A stretch of 36,491 bases of DNA, from the NCBI GenBank assembly GCA_016872895.1, contig VGYT01000007.1, forward strand, positions 1 through 36,491. Reading direction: 5' to 3'. The notes beneath the pieces are model-generated. The model did no database searches. It had not been told where the DNA came from and saw only the letters and a program-made list of their open reading frames with translations. Position numbers and translations under genes: made by a program. Shown here piece by piece: positions 1 to 8,185 of this stretch; within the stretch, counting starts at the first letter, position 1; every line of letters begins with the position of its first letter. This DNA is from Planctomycetota bacterium. GTDB taxonomy: Bacteria; Planctomycetota; Phycisphaerae; FEN-1346.

Positions 1-33
1 CAGCCAGGATCCGGCCGCCCGGCCCGCCAAGAC

Positions 34-62
34 GTGGCACGGCCGGCTTGTCCGGCCGTGGG
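34..62. repeat. Repeat family C copy 1: GTGGCACGGCCGGCTTGTCCGGCCGTGGG (imperfect palindrome)
   Basis: Identical 29-mer at 21145-21173; related inverted copy at 7746-7773. Confidence 0.85.
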
Positions 63-92
63 AATCCGCAGCAAACTCGGCCGCGGGAAAAG

Positions 93-101
93 TTTTCCAC
101 A
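93..101 (+). promoter_or_regulatory. DnaA-box-like 9-mer TTTTCCACA
   Basis: Matches the relaxed consensus TTWTNCACA; close to an AT-rich tract. Confidence 0.35.
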
Positions 102-335
102 AAGAAGCATCTATAACTGCCAATATGACAGGCCGCCAAAAACGCTCAAAAACCGCAAAATCGGACCCTGTTCCGGTCAAAAACGATCAAAAACGTTCAA
201 AAAGCGCGCGATTTTGCCTTACCTATCTTAACATTTTGCCCCTCTACCCCCTCTGGCGCTAGCGCCAGGGCCGTTTTGCCCCGCCGAAAGGGGTCAAAAC
301 GGGCATTTTCGAGGCGCGCGGGCGCGGCCAAAAAG

Positions 336-344
336 TTATCCACA
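336..344 (+). promoter_or_regulatory. Perfect DnaA box TTATCCACA
   Basis: Exact match to the canonical DnaA box, in the context aaaaaGTTATCCACAgg. Confidence 0.45.
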
Positions 345-560
345 GGTAGGGCAGCGGCGGGAGGCGGCAGGCGGGAGGCGGAATTCGGGACCCGGCGGCG
401 GCAAACGGCAAAGAGAAAAAGGACGTTACCCAACGGACCTCACGTGCCCGCGGCCCGGCCCTGCGCCGCCGAGGAAGCCCGGTGCATCCGCAACATTCAG
501 CCCCCGGTGAATGCACAGGCCCCGCCGGCCTGCCCGTGCCGGAGCAGGCGCCGCCGGGCG

Positions 561-672
561 GCCTGTCACTTGCCACCTGACGGCTGCCACTTGTCATTGG
601 CCACTTGCCACTTGTTACCAACGACTTGCGGTTGTTGCCGGCGTTACAAGTGGCCAGTGACAAGCGGCCAGT
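561..672. repeat. Family F element: inverted arms of degenerate CCACTTG-type repeats
   Basis: GTCATTGGCCACTTG (593-607) pairs with CAAGTGGCCAGTGAC (647-661) at 14/15; further CACTTG / CAGTGACAAG units flank both. Confidence 0.8.
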
Positions 673-678
673 GATGAA

Positions 679-1131
679 TCAGGGCAGCGCCGGCGGCGGC
701 TGGCCTTCAAGGGGTTCCGGCTCAGCCTGGCCGACGACCTTCTCGGCCTCTTCTGCGCGGCCTGCGCGGCGGAGTTCCTCGCGGTATGCCTGGAGGACGA
801 CTTCCTGGAGCCTTGCGCGGCAGTCGGAGTTGATGGGGTGCGCGATGTCGGCGTGAAGTTTGCCCTGGGCCTCTTCGTCGGAGATGCGTTTTTCGGGCAG
901 GCGTGCCCCGCAGTCGTTGCAGTACTTGGCCCGCAGGTGGTTTTTGCCGCCGCATTTCGGGCAGTGGTCCGTGAGTTTCCGCGAAGGCATCGCGACGAAC
1001 AGGCCGTGTGTGCCCTCGATGATCTTCAGGTCCCGCACGACGAACTCGCCGTCCAGCGTCATCGTCGAGAAGGCCTTCAGGCGGTCGCCGGTGGACGGCG
1101 ACAACTTGACCGTTACGTTCGTGACTTTCAT
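679..1131 (-). CDS. spoVG: SpoVG family protein with an inserted CxxC-x10-CxxC zinc ribbon
   Basis: SpoVG motifs FVVRDLKIIEG, LFVAMPSRK and DIAHPINSD; insert CPKCGGKNHLRAKYCNDCG; 4-nt overlap with ispE. Confidence 0.92.
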   Translation of the reverse strand: MKVTNVTVKLSPSTGDRLKAFSTMTLDGEFVVRDLKIIEGTHGLFVAMPSRKLTDHCPKCGGKNHLRAKYCNDCGARLPEKRISDEEAQGKLHADIAHPINSDCRARLQEVVLQAYREELRRAGRAEEAEKVVGQAEPEPLEGQPPPALP

Positions 1132-2141
1132 GGTGCTCCTCCTTGCGCGGCGAGAGGCCCAGGCAGCAGCGGCGCCGCGACGGCTTCCAGGTTTTTCAGC
1201 AGCCCGCGGACAGCGGCAGCCAGGCGGCGGGCCTCGGCCTCCGTGTCGGCCAGGGCAAAGTACGCCGACCCGCTGCCGGTCATGCCGACCGCGGCGGCCC
1301 CCGCCTGCTCCAGCGCCTGGCGCAGGTGGGGCGCATCCGGCCGCAGTTGCCTCGCGGCCGATTCCAGGTCGTTCACCAGGAGGCCCGCGGCCGCGCGGGC
1401 CGGACCGTCCAGAACCTTCAGGATGTCGGTGGCCGCGGGCCGCCGCGCGTCCCCCACGGCCACGGCACCGTCCCCTCTACGGCACCGCTCCGTTACGGTC
1501 GCGGCTCTGTACGGTCGCGGCCCTGATTGCGGCAGGCGGTCGAATGCCGCGTACACTTCCGGCGTCGGGTTCCCGTGCTCCGGCCACGCCAGGACGACCC
1601 ACCACCGGGGCCGGGCCTCGACCGGCTCGATACGTTCGCCCCGGCCGCGCATCACGGCCAGGGGCGGGCCGAAGAAGAGCGGCACGTCGCTGCCGAGCGT
1701 GGCGCCCAGGGCGGCCAGTTCGGCGGGGGTCCGGCCGCACCGCCACAAAGCGTTCAGGCCCGCCAGGGCGGCGGCGGCGTCGCTGGACCCTCCGCCAAGT
1801 CCTCGACCGGACGGTATGACTTTCTTTAGATAAATGCGGGCGCCCGCGCACCCGCCTGCGCCGAGGCTTCGGGGGGCAGGCGGGGGGCGGGTCTCGCGCA
1901 GCAGGCGTGCGGCTTTCATCACGAGGTTCTCGTCGCCCGCGGGCACGGAAGGGTCGTCGCAGGAGAAGTGGAGGCCGTCGGCCGGCTCCAATAAGAGGAC
2001 GTCGTACAGGCCCACGCCCGCGACGACGCTCTCCAGGTGGTGGTATCCGTCGGGCCGGACGCCCAGGACGCGGAGCGTAAGGTTCACCTTGGCAGGTGCT
2101 TCCACCGTCAGGCCGACGCGCGATGAGGTGAAACGCAGCAT
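1128..2141 (-). CDS. ispE: 4-diphosphocytidyl-2-C-methyl-D-erythritol kinase (IspE)
   Basis: GHMP kinase motifs: APAKVNLTLRVLGVRPDGYHHLESV and PSGRGLGGGSSDAAAALAGLN; start placed at MLRFTSS inside the longer ORF. Confidence 0.93.
   Translation of the reverse strand: MLRFTSSRVGLTVEAPAKVNLTLRVLGVRPDGYHHLESVVAGVGLYDVLLLEPADGLHFSCDDPSVPAGDENLVMKAARLLRETRPPPAPRSLGAGGCAGARIYLKKVIPSGRGLGGGSSDAAAALAGLNALWRCGRTPAELAALGATLGSDVPLFFGPPLAVMRGRGERIEPVEARPRWWVVLAWPEHGNPTPEVYAAFDRLPQSGPRPYRAATVTERCRRGDGAVAVGDARRPAATDILKVLDGPARAAAGLLVNDLESAARQLRPDAPHLRQALEQAGAAAVGMTGSGSAYFALADTEAEARRLAAAVRGLLKNLEAVAAPLLPGPLAAQGGAP
1484..1525. repeat. Family A (CCGCTCC.TTACGGTCGCGGCTCTG) copy inside ispE
   Basis: Shares the core ACCGCTCC-TTACGGTCGCGGCTC with 32394-32418; in frame within ispE. 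Confidence 0.75.
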
Positions 2142-2322
2142 GGGACCGCCTCGTCGGAGCAGGTCGCTGTAGAAGGCTCGCGTGGCAAAGCCGACTACGG
2201 CAGTCATCCACTCGTAATTGTGACGCGCTGCGGGGAGCAAGTCAACCTGCGCGGCAATCCCCGCGCGGCAATTGGCCTTGCTGCGCGCCGCGGTTAGGCG
2301 TACACTCGCCGGCAGGCGCCAC

Positions 2323-2352
2323 GTGCGCGGCGGGTCTCCTGACCCGCCGCAC
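2323..2352. repeat. Family D palindrome GTGCGCGGCGGGTC-tcct-GACCCGCCGCAC
   Basis: Inverted repeat read directly; related copies at 22248-22275 and 35285-35311. Confidence 0.85.
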
Positions 2353-2382
2353 GCCCGCGTACTGGGGGGCTGAAATCGCACG

Positions 2383-3138
2383 TTGTGCGCGGTGGGTCGG
2401 GAGCCCCACCGCGCAGAGCACCGTGCGGCGGCCTCAAGGATCAACGCTTTGCCAGACGCCGAGAAGCCTGGGCCGACGACGGGCGTAACGGACGAGATCA
2501 TCCAGGATGAAATCCAGGCGCACGGCCTGGCCCGGCGGGTGCACTTCGTCCGCCGCCTGTACGAGTGGATACTCGGCTGGGCCGAGACCCGCCACGCCGG
2601 CAAGGCCATGGCTGCGCTGGCGTTCTTCGAGGCAATCTTTTTCCCGGTGCCGGCCGACGTCCTTCTGATCGCCCTGTGCCTGGGCCGGCCCAGGAGCAGT
2701 TTCCGGTGGGCGATGGCCTGCACGGCCTGGAGCGTGGCGGGCGGGGCCACGGCCATGCTGATCGGCCTGGCCGTCGGAAAGGACCGCGTGGTGGCCGTCA
2801 TGGACTTGCTCGGCCGGGGCGAGACGGCCGCCCAGGCCCTGGACCTGCTGCGCCAGTACGGGTTCTGGACCGTGGCCATCGCCGCCCTGACGCCCGTGCC
2901 GTACAGCGTGTGCTCGTGGCTGGCGGGGTTCTCGGAGGTCCACCCGCTGGCGTACCTGGCGGCGTCGGCGCTTTTTCGGCCGATGCGGTTCTTCGGCGTG
3001 GCCGGGCTGGTTTACGTCTTCGGGCCGCCCGCCAAGCGGTTCATCGACAAGTATTTTAACCTTATTACGTGGCTGGTGATGCTGCCGGTCATCGCGTTCA
3101 TCCTGTGGAAGGTGCTCCTGACCCTTATGCGGGGGTAG
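2383..3138 (+). CDS. YqaA/DedA-like VTT-domain membrane protein
   Basis: FFEAIFFPVPADVLLIAL and TPVPYSVCSWLAGF motifs, multiple TM segments; the true start is probably downstream (TTG near 2448). Confidence 0.75.
   Translation: MCAVGREPHRAEHRAAASRINALPDAEKPGPTTGVTDEIIQDEIQAHGLARRVHFVRRLYEWILGWAETRHAGKAMAALAFFEAIFFPVPADVLLIALCLGRPRSSFRWAMACTAWSVAGGATAMLIGLAVGKDRVVAVMDLLGRGETAAQALDLLRQYGFWTVAIAALTPVPYSVCSWLAGFSEVHPLAYLAASALFRPMRFFGVAGLVYVFGPPAKRFIDKYFNLITWLVMLPVIAFILWKVLLTLMRG
2386..2415. repeat. Family D-related palindrome TGCGCGGTGGG...CCCACCGCGCA
   Basis: 11-bp inverted repeat adjacent to the copy at 2323. Confidence 0.75.
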
Positions 3139-3141
3139 GCC

Positions 3142-3741
3142 ATGCTGAGCGACCAGGATCGGCGGGCGCTGCTCGCGCTTGCGCGGCAGACGCTCGAGGC
3201 GCAGTTGGCGGGGGCCCGGCGGGAGGCGCCGGCGCCCCCCGCGAGCCCGGCCCTCCGGCAGCCGTGCGGATGCTTCGTCAGCCTGCATCGCGGGCGGCAA
3301 CTCAGGGGGTGCATCGGCACGTTCCAGGCGCATACGCCGCTCCTGGGGACGGTGGCGCAGATGGCCTCGGCCGTGCTGCGGGACCCGCGGTTCCTGGACT
3401 GCCCCGTGACGGCCGGGGAACTTGCGCACATCGACATCGAGATCTCCGTCCTTACGCCGCTGGAGAAGACGGCGGACCCCATGAAGGACGTCGAACTGGG
3501 CAGGCACGGCATCTGCATCGAGGGGCCGTACGGGAGCGGCTGCTTCCTGCCGCAGGTCGCCACCGAGACGGGGTGGTCGCTGGAGGAGTTCCTGGGCCGC
3601 TGCTGCGCGCACAAGGCCGGCCTTCCGCCGGATGCGTGGAAATGGCCGGAAACCGCCGTCTATCGCTTCGAGGCCGAGGTGTTTTCCGAGAAAGACTTCG
3701 CCGCCGGCCCCGGCGGCAGCGGGCAGCCTACGGGCAAGTAA
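3142..3741 (+). CDS. AMMECR1-domain protein (AmmeMemoRadiSam system protein A type)
   Basis: GCFVSLHRGRQLRGCIGTF, HIDIEISVLTPLE and GRHGICIEGPYGSGCFLPQVA. Confidence 0.9.
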   Translation: MLSDQDRRALLALARQTLEAQLAGARREAPAPPASPALRQPCGCFVSLHRGRQLRGCIGTFQAHTPLLGTVAQMASAVLRDPRFLDCPVTAGELAHIDIEISVLTPLEKTADPMKDVELGRHGICIEGPYGSGCFLPQVATETGWSLEEFLGRCCAHKAGLPPDAWKWPETAVYRFEAEVFSEKDFAAGPGGSGQPTGK

Positions 3742-3912
3742 CGGTCCGCATCGGCGCCGGGTCAAAGGCGTGCGTGCCGCCGACGGGAAGGGTCATGGGG
3801 CCGCGCCGCGACGAGGCTCGCGCCCCCTTGCGCGACGGGCTTCCCAAGCACAAGTTGGGCGTCGGGCAACCTGCGGCCGCCGCACGGTGCCTGCCACGGC
3901 GGCGCTGTGGCC

Positions 3913-6192
3913 TTAATCCTTGACCCGAAGTGCTGCGGGCCGCCCGCCGTGCAGGACTACGCGGAATCGGCGCTCTCCGGCCGCAAGGCGCGCCACCTGC
4001 CCGCCCGCATCCAGGTCGGTTACGGTGCAGGCTTTCTGCATCGGAAGTTCCACTTCAACCGTTTTCTTGCCGCGCAGATAGTAGTCGGCAATGAGAAGGA
4101 ACATGTCGTCGCCGCGCCGCATTCCGCAGGTGCGCACGGGCGGCTCGGTGCGCACGCCCTCGGCCGGCGCGCCGTTGACAATGACGTCTTCTACCGGCGC
4201 CGCGATGCGCACGGCGCGGGCGTGGGCGGCCAGCGACTCGGCGTCCCACAGAGCGCTGTTCCAGAAATGCACGCCGCGCGAGCCGTTGGCGAAGCACTCC
4301 ACAAGCGCCCAGGTAAACGCCTCGCCGGGGAATGTGCCCGCGTTGCCGGGCGTCAGCCAGGGCAGGACGTCGGACCGCGGGAGGCGCGCGCGGTCGGCCC
4401 TGGCCTCGTCGCCCACCATCGCCAGGTGGTACGGATAAAGCGGCGTATACGTGGAGACCTGCGAGTTAGTCATGTACCGTGGGTAGAGGCGGTCAAAAGG
4501 CCAGAAGTTCTGGTAGTTCTGGCCGGGCCGGAAATCGTAAACGCCCAGTTCCGGTTCGGGCGCTCCGGCCTCTTTCACGGCCGCGCGGACGCGGGCCGCC
4601 ACGTCGCGCCAGATCTCCTCGCCCTTGTCAAGTTGCCAGGCGGCCCAGTCTTTCGCGCCGCTCTTCTTGAAGTCGGCCTGGCACCGCGTGCACCACGGCG
4701 CGTCGGCCGGGCCGCGCCAGCCCCAGAGTTCTACGTCGCACGAGAGGTAGTCGGCCCTGGCCGCGGCACACTCGCGCGCCACGCGGTCTATCTCGGCCTG
4801 GTACAGCGGACCCCGATACGACGGGCACAATTCCTGCCCCTGGCCGCCGTCGGCAAACTGGCATGCCAGTTCGCCCCTGCGCTTGCCCGCCTTCGCCAGC
4901 GCGTGGTGAAAGGTCGAGTCAATGTTGATGACCTTGAACCCGGCCGCCCGGAAACGCTCCAGCGCATCCCTGACCGCCGGGTCGTCCAGGTGCGTGTAGC
5001 GGGCGAACATCGGCACGGTCGTGAACCCGAGGACGCGGAATGCTTCAATCGCGCCCGGCCAGGCAAGGACCTCGTCAAATGAGCACCACCCCAGGCCGGT
5101 CATCAGGCGCTGCGGCCGGGGCGCAGGCGGAACCTGAATCGCCAGGATGGGTTGCTCAATGAGGGGCGGCTCGGCCTCGGCCCCGCCTTTCGGCCCCAGC
5201 GGGCGCAGCCGGTACCAGAGCACGCCCCGCTGCTGATCATGCCAGTCGGCGCGCAGGTACAGGCGGCCCCAGTTCTTCTTTCCCGCAGCCACATCCACGT
5301 CAAAGGTGTAACGCGTAAACGCGCCGCCGTCCAGCACCTCGGCCCTGGCTGCCGACGCCGCGACGCCGTCCAGGTGTCCGCCCTCAAAGCGCACGCCCCG
5401 GGGCAGGTCAATGACGGCCGCCGCGCGCATCTTGCCGAGGCCGGGCGGCGTGAGCAGGCCCACGGGCGTCGGCGCGCTGGTGTTTATCGGCACGTGAACC
5501 ACCGGCTTGTGGAAGTGCATCCGCGGCGCCGACACCGTGAAGTCGCTCGCGGCCCCCTCCGTTGCAGGCCGATACGTGGCGTTGCCGCTCCCTTCGTAAA
5601 CCCACAGTTCATCCGTCACCGACAGCGCCGTGCCGTAAATCTCAAGCCCCACCGCCCGGGCGCGCACGTTCACGTCGCGGAAGCGCAACGTGTGCACCCA
5701 CGCCTTGCCTTCGTCGCGCGGCACGCGGTAGTTGTCGAAGTCATCCTCGTTCCATCGGGAACACGAGGCAACGCGGTAGTACTGCACCCCGTCGGCGCTG
5801 GCCACGAGATCAACCCGGCAGGGGAAGCAGATGCCGGCCTGCGGAGAGCCGCCCTGGAACCGCACGGCCACCTCGCCGATGTTGCGCGCCTCGCCCAGGT
5901 CCACGGCCAACTGGTTCAGGCCGGCATACGAGTAGCCGACGGCGGCGGAGTCAAACCAGAGCCTGTCGGTCTTGGGTGCGGCCAGACGGCCGTCGGTCAG
6001 GTCGGTCTCATCGGTGCCGCCCTTGGCGGTCAGGGCGTAGTTCGGCGCAGGCGAGAAACTCACCTTCCTGCCCGCCGCCAGGTTCACGCGCTCCTGAGCC
6101 GCAAGCGGTTCCCCAGGCAACGCCGCGACGGCAGCCAGGATGCCCACGGCGGCCGCGGCGAACCCGCGGCCCGTGTTCCGCTGAAAGACCAT
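3913..6192 (-). CDS. Secreted protein with N-terminal discoidin/NPCBM-like domain and glycosidase-like (beta/alpha)8 region
   Basis: Signal peptide; ALTAKGGTDETDLTDGRLA and LAVDLGEARNIGEVAVRFQGG (F5/8-type); GLGWCSFDEVLAWP..GFKVINID resembles the GH36/GH31 clan. Confidence 0.65.
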   Translation of the reverse strand: MVFQRNTGRGFAAAAVGILAAVAALPGEPLAAQERVNLAAGRKVSFSPAPNYALTAKGGTDETDLTDGRLAAPKTDRLWFDSAAVGYSYAGLNQLAVDLGEARNIGEVAVRFQGGSPQAGICFPCRVDLVASADGVQYYRVASCSRWNEDDFDNYRVPRDEGKAWVHTLRFRDVNVRARAVGLEIYGTALSVTDELWVYEGSGNATYRPATEGAASDFTVSAPRMHFHKPVVHVPINTSAPTPVGLLTPPGLGKMRAAAVIDLPRGVRFEGGHLDGVAASAARAEVLDGGAFTRYTFDVDVAAGKKNWGRLYLRADWHDQQRGVLWYRLRPLGPKGGAEAEPPLIEQPILAIQVPPAPRPQRLMTGLGWCSFDEVLAWPGAIEAFRVLGFTTVPMFARYTHLDDPAVRDALERFRAAGFKVINIDSTFHHALAKAGKRRGELACQFADGGQGQELCPSYRGPLYQAEIDRVARECAAARADYLSCDVELWGWRGPADAPWCTRCQADFKKSGAKDWAAWQLDKGEEIWRDVAARVRAAVKEAGAPEPELGVYDFRPGQNYQNFWPFDRLYPRYMTNSQVSTYTPLYPYHLAMVGDEARADRARLPRSDVLPWLTPGNAGTFPGEAFTWALVECFANGSRGVHFWNSALWDAESLAAHARAVRIAAPVEDVIVNGAPAEGVRTEPPVRTCGMRRGDDMFLLIADYYLRGKKTVEVELPMQKACTVTDLDAGGQVARLAAGERRFRVVLHGGRPAALRVKD

Positions 6193-6322
6193 CGCCGGCC
6201 TCCTGCGTGGCGGGTGCGGAGCCCCGGCTCCGGCCCGCCGTAGGCGGGCTGCGCCGGAGCGACGCCCGCCGCGCCATTTCACGATGCCCCTTTCTCTGGT
6301 TCCATCCAGCCCGCCACGGGCT

Positions 6323-7669
6323 TCATAGGTTGCGCTGGATTGTGCGCCTTACCTCTCCCACCAGGTAAAGCGAGCCTGTAACCACCAGCAGGGCGTCGGG
6401 CGGGGCCAGGCCGGCGGCGGTGCGCAGGGCGGCGCGCGCGTCGGCGGCGGTTCCCGCCGCGATGCGGCCCAGCCGCGCCAGCCGCGCCGCCAGGTCCGCC
6501 GGGTCGGCTGCGCGCGGGTTGTCGGTTCGCGTAAGGACGACGCCGGCGCACCCGGCGGCGCCGGCGAGGACTTCGAGCATCCCGTCCACGTCCTTGTCGG
6601 CCGCCGAGGCAAAAATGAAGACGAGCGGCCGGCCGGGGAAGTGCCGCCGCAGCCCCTCCAGCAGCCGCTCCATGCTCGCCCGGTTGTGCGCGCCGTCGAG
6701 CAGGACGTCCGGCTGGCCCGCCAGGAGTTCCATGCGCCCCGGCCAGGAGACGGCGGCCAGGCCGCGGCGGGCGAGGTCCGGCGTGAGGCGGGCCGCCAGC
6801 GGCCCGGAGCGCTCCGCCGCGGCGACGGCGGCGCAGGCGTTCAGCGCCTGGTGCTCGCCCATGAGCGGAATAAACAAATCATCATACGTTCGCAGCGGCG
6901 TGCGGACCGACAGCCGCCCGCCCATGCGCCCGGCCTCCGCGTCCGGACGCCACGAGTACGTTACGTCGCGGCCCACCAGGACCAGGGGCGACCCCGCCCG
7001 CCGCGCGGCCGCCTCTATCACCGCCATCGCCTCGGCATCCTGCGGCTGCGAGACGGCCGGTACGCCGGGCTTGACGATGCCCGCCTTCTCGCCCGCTATG
7101 GCCGCCAGCGTGCGGCCCAACTGCTCCGTGTGGTCGAAACTGACGGCCGTGATGACCGAGACCTCCGGCACGAGGACGTTCGTGGCATCCAGCCGGCCGC
7201 CCAGGCCCACCTCGGCCGCCACCAGGTCGGCCCGCACCCGGGCGAAATGCGCGAAGGCCAGGGCCGTGAAGATCTCGAAGAACGTCGCGGGGTCGCCCTC
7301 GGCCCGCAGGCGCTCGGCGTGCGGCCGGGCGGCCTGGATGAGGCGCGCCAGGTCCTCGCGCGAGATGTCTTCGCGGCCGACGCGGATGCGCTCGCGGACG
7401 TCCGCCAGGTGCGGCGAAGTGTACAGGCCCGCCCGCAGGCCCGCCTCCACGGCCATCGCGTGCACCATGGCGGCCGTGGAACCCTTGCCCTTCGTGCCCG
7501 CCACGTGCACGCTGGGGAACTTTTCGTGCGGCCGGCCCAGCAAGTCCAGCAGCCGCCGCATGCGGTCCAGGCTGAACGTGTCGGCGTTGTACCGCACGCG
7601 GCGCATGCGCTCGTAGTCGGTGGACGAAAAGAGGTACCGGAGCGCAGATTCATATGTATCCTGCGGCAT
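6323..7669 (-). CDS. folC: Bifunctional folylpolyglutamate/dihydrofolate synthase
   Basis: HVAGTKGKGSTAAMV, YTSPHLADVRERIRV and VSFDHTEQLGRTLAAIAGEKAGI; start placed at MPQDTYESAL. Confidence 0.93.
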   Translation of the reverse strand: MPQDTYESALRYLFSSTDYERMRRVRYNADTFSLDRMRRLLDLLGRPHEKFPSVHVAGTKGKGSTAAMVHAMAVEAGLRAGLYTSPHLADVRERIRVGREDISREDLARLIQAARPHAERLRAEGDPATFFEIFTALAFAHFARVRADLVAAEVGLGGRLDATNVLVPEVSVITAVSFDHTEQLGRTLAAIAGEKAGIVKPGVPAVSQPQDAEAMAVIEAAARRAGSPLVLVGRDVTYSWRPDAEAGRMGGRLSVRTPLRTYDDLFIPLMGEHQALNACAAVAAAERSGPLAARLTPDLARRGLAAVSWPGRMELLAGQPDVLLDGAHNRASMERLLEGLRRHFPGRPLVFIFASAADKDVDGMLEVLAGAAGCAGVVLTRTDNPRAADPADLAARLARLGRIAAGTAADARAALRTAAGLAPPDALLVVTGSLYLVGEVRRTIQRNL

Positions 7670-7745
7670 GCGGCTGCCTCGGAAATCGTGTCCCGGCACG
7701 CAGCGCGCGGCCGCCTTGCCCGGCCGGGGAACCGTCGGTGAACGA

Positions 7746-7773
7746 CCACCGCCGGACGAACCGGCCGTGCCAC
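7746..7773. repeat. Family C copy, inverted orientation
   Basis: Reverse complement GTGGCACGGCCGGTTCGTCCGGCGGTGG is 25/28 identical to the 34-62 copy. Confidence 0.7.
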
Positions 7774-7889
7774 GTTGTATCGCCGCGCCGGGGCCGATTA
7801 TAGCCTGCGCGCCGCAGCCGCCGCGCGCGAAAAATCAGCCCCGCCCTTGCCTTCCGCGCCGCCCGCGCGAAGAATCCATGAGAAGAAGG

Positions 7890-8081
7890 AGATAAGCAGC
7901 GGGTCATGCAGGGGCCAACGGAGCAGGCGAGGAAGAAAGCCGGGGCGGACCCGTAAGAGAAGGGCGAGAAGTCGGCAGCAAGGTCGCTCAAGACCAGGCA
8001 GTGTTTGAGGGGCTGGCACTGCAAGGCCGCGGGCGGCCAAGGCGTCCTCGAGAAACGGCGACTCGAGGACGCCCGTTTTTT
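7890..8081 (+). ncRNA. Candidate structured intergenic RNA ending in an intrinsic terminator
   Basis: No convincing ORF; successive complementary segments CGGGTC/GACCCG, GCAGTG/CACTGC and GGCCGC/GCGGCC, then a 12-bp terminator stem + T6. Confidence 0.35.
8041..8081 (+). terminator. Rho-independent terminator
   Basis: GGCGTCCTCGAG-aaacggcga-CTCGAGGACGCC, perfect 12-bp stem followed by CGTTTTTT. Confidence 0.85.
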
Positions 8082-8185
8082 GCGCCCGTCCGAAACACCC
8101 GCCCCCGGCGCACGTTATTGATACGGCCGTGGTTTCCTTTTGACCGCCTGCGCGCAGGGACCTAGAATGAACGCCGGAGACGCTT

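Noticed and set aside
34-231. 65-aa plus-strand ORF at the left edge
   Set aside because: Begins in the family C repeat and runs through the AT-rich iteron region; no coding signature.
259-674. Overlapping ORFs on both strands (134 aa minus, 132 aa plus)
   Set aside because: Composed largely of repeat-derived words (CHLPPDGCHLSLATCHL) and R/A/P-rich sequence; no family resemblance or convincing SD.
3142-3741. Complete AmmeMemoRadiSam system
   Set aside because: Only the AMMECR1 component is present; no Memo or radical SAM partner in the window.
7890-8081. SRP 4.5S, RNase P or tmRNA identity for the candidate RNA
   Set aside because: Did not find the diagnostic SRP domain IV core, the RNase P GAGGAAAGTCCGGGC segment or a tmRNA tRNA-like end; left as an unassigned candidate.
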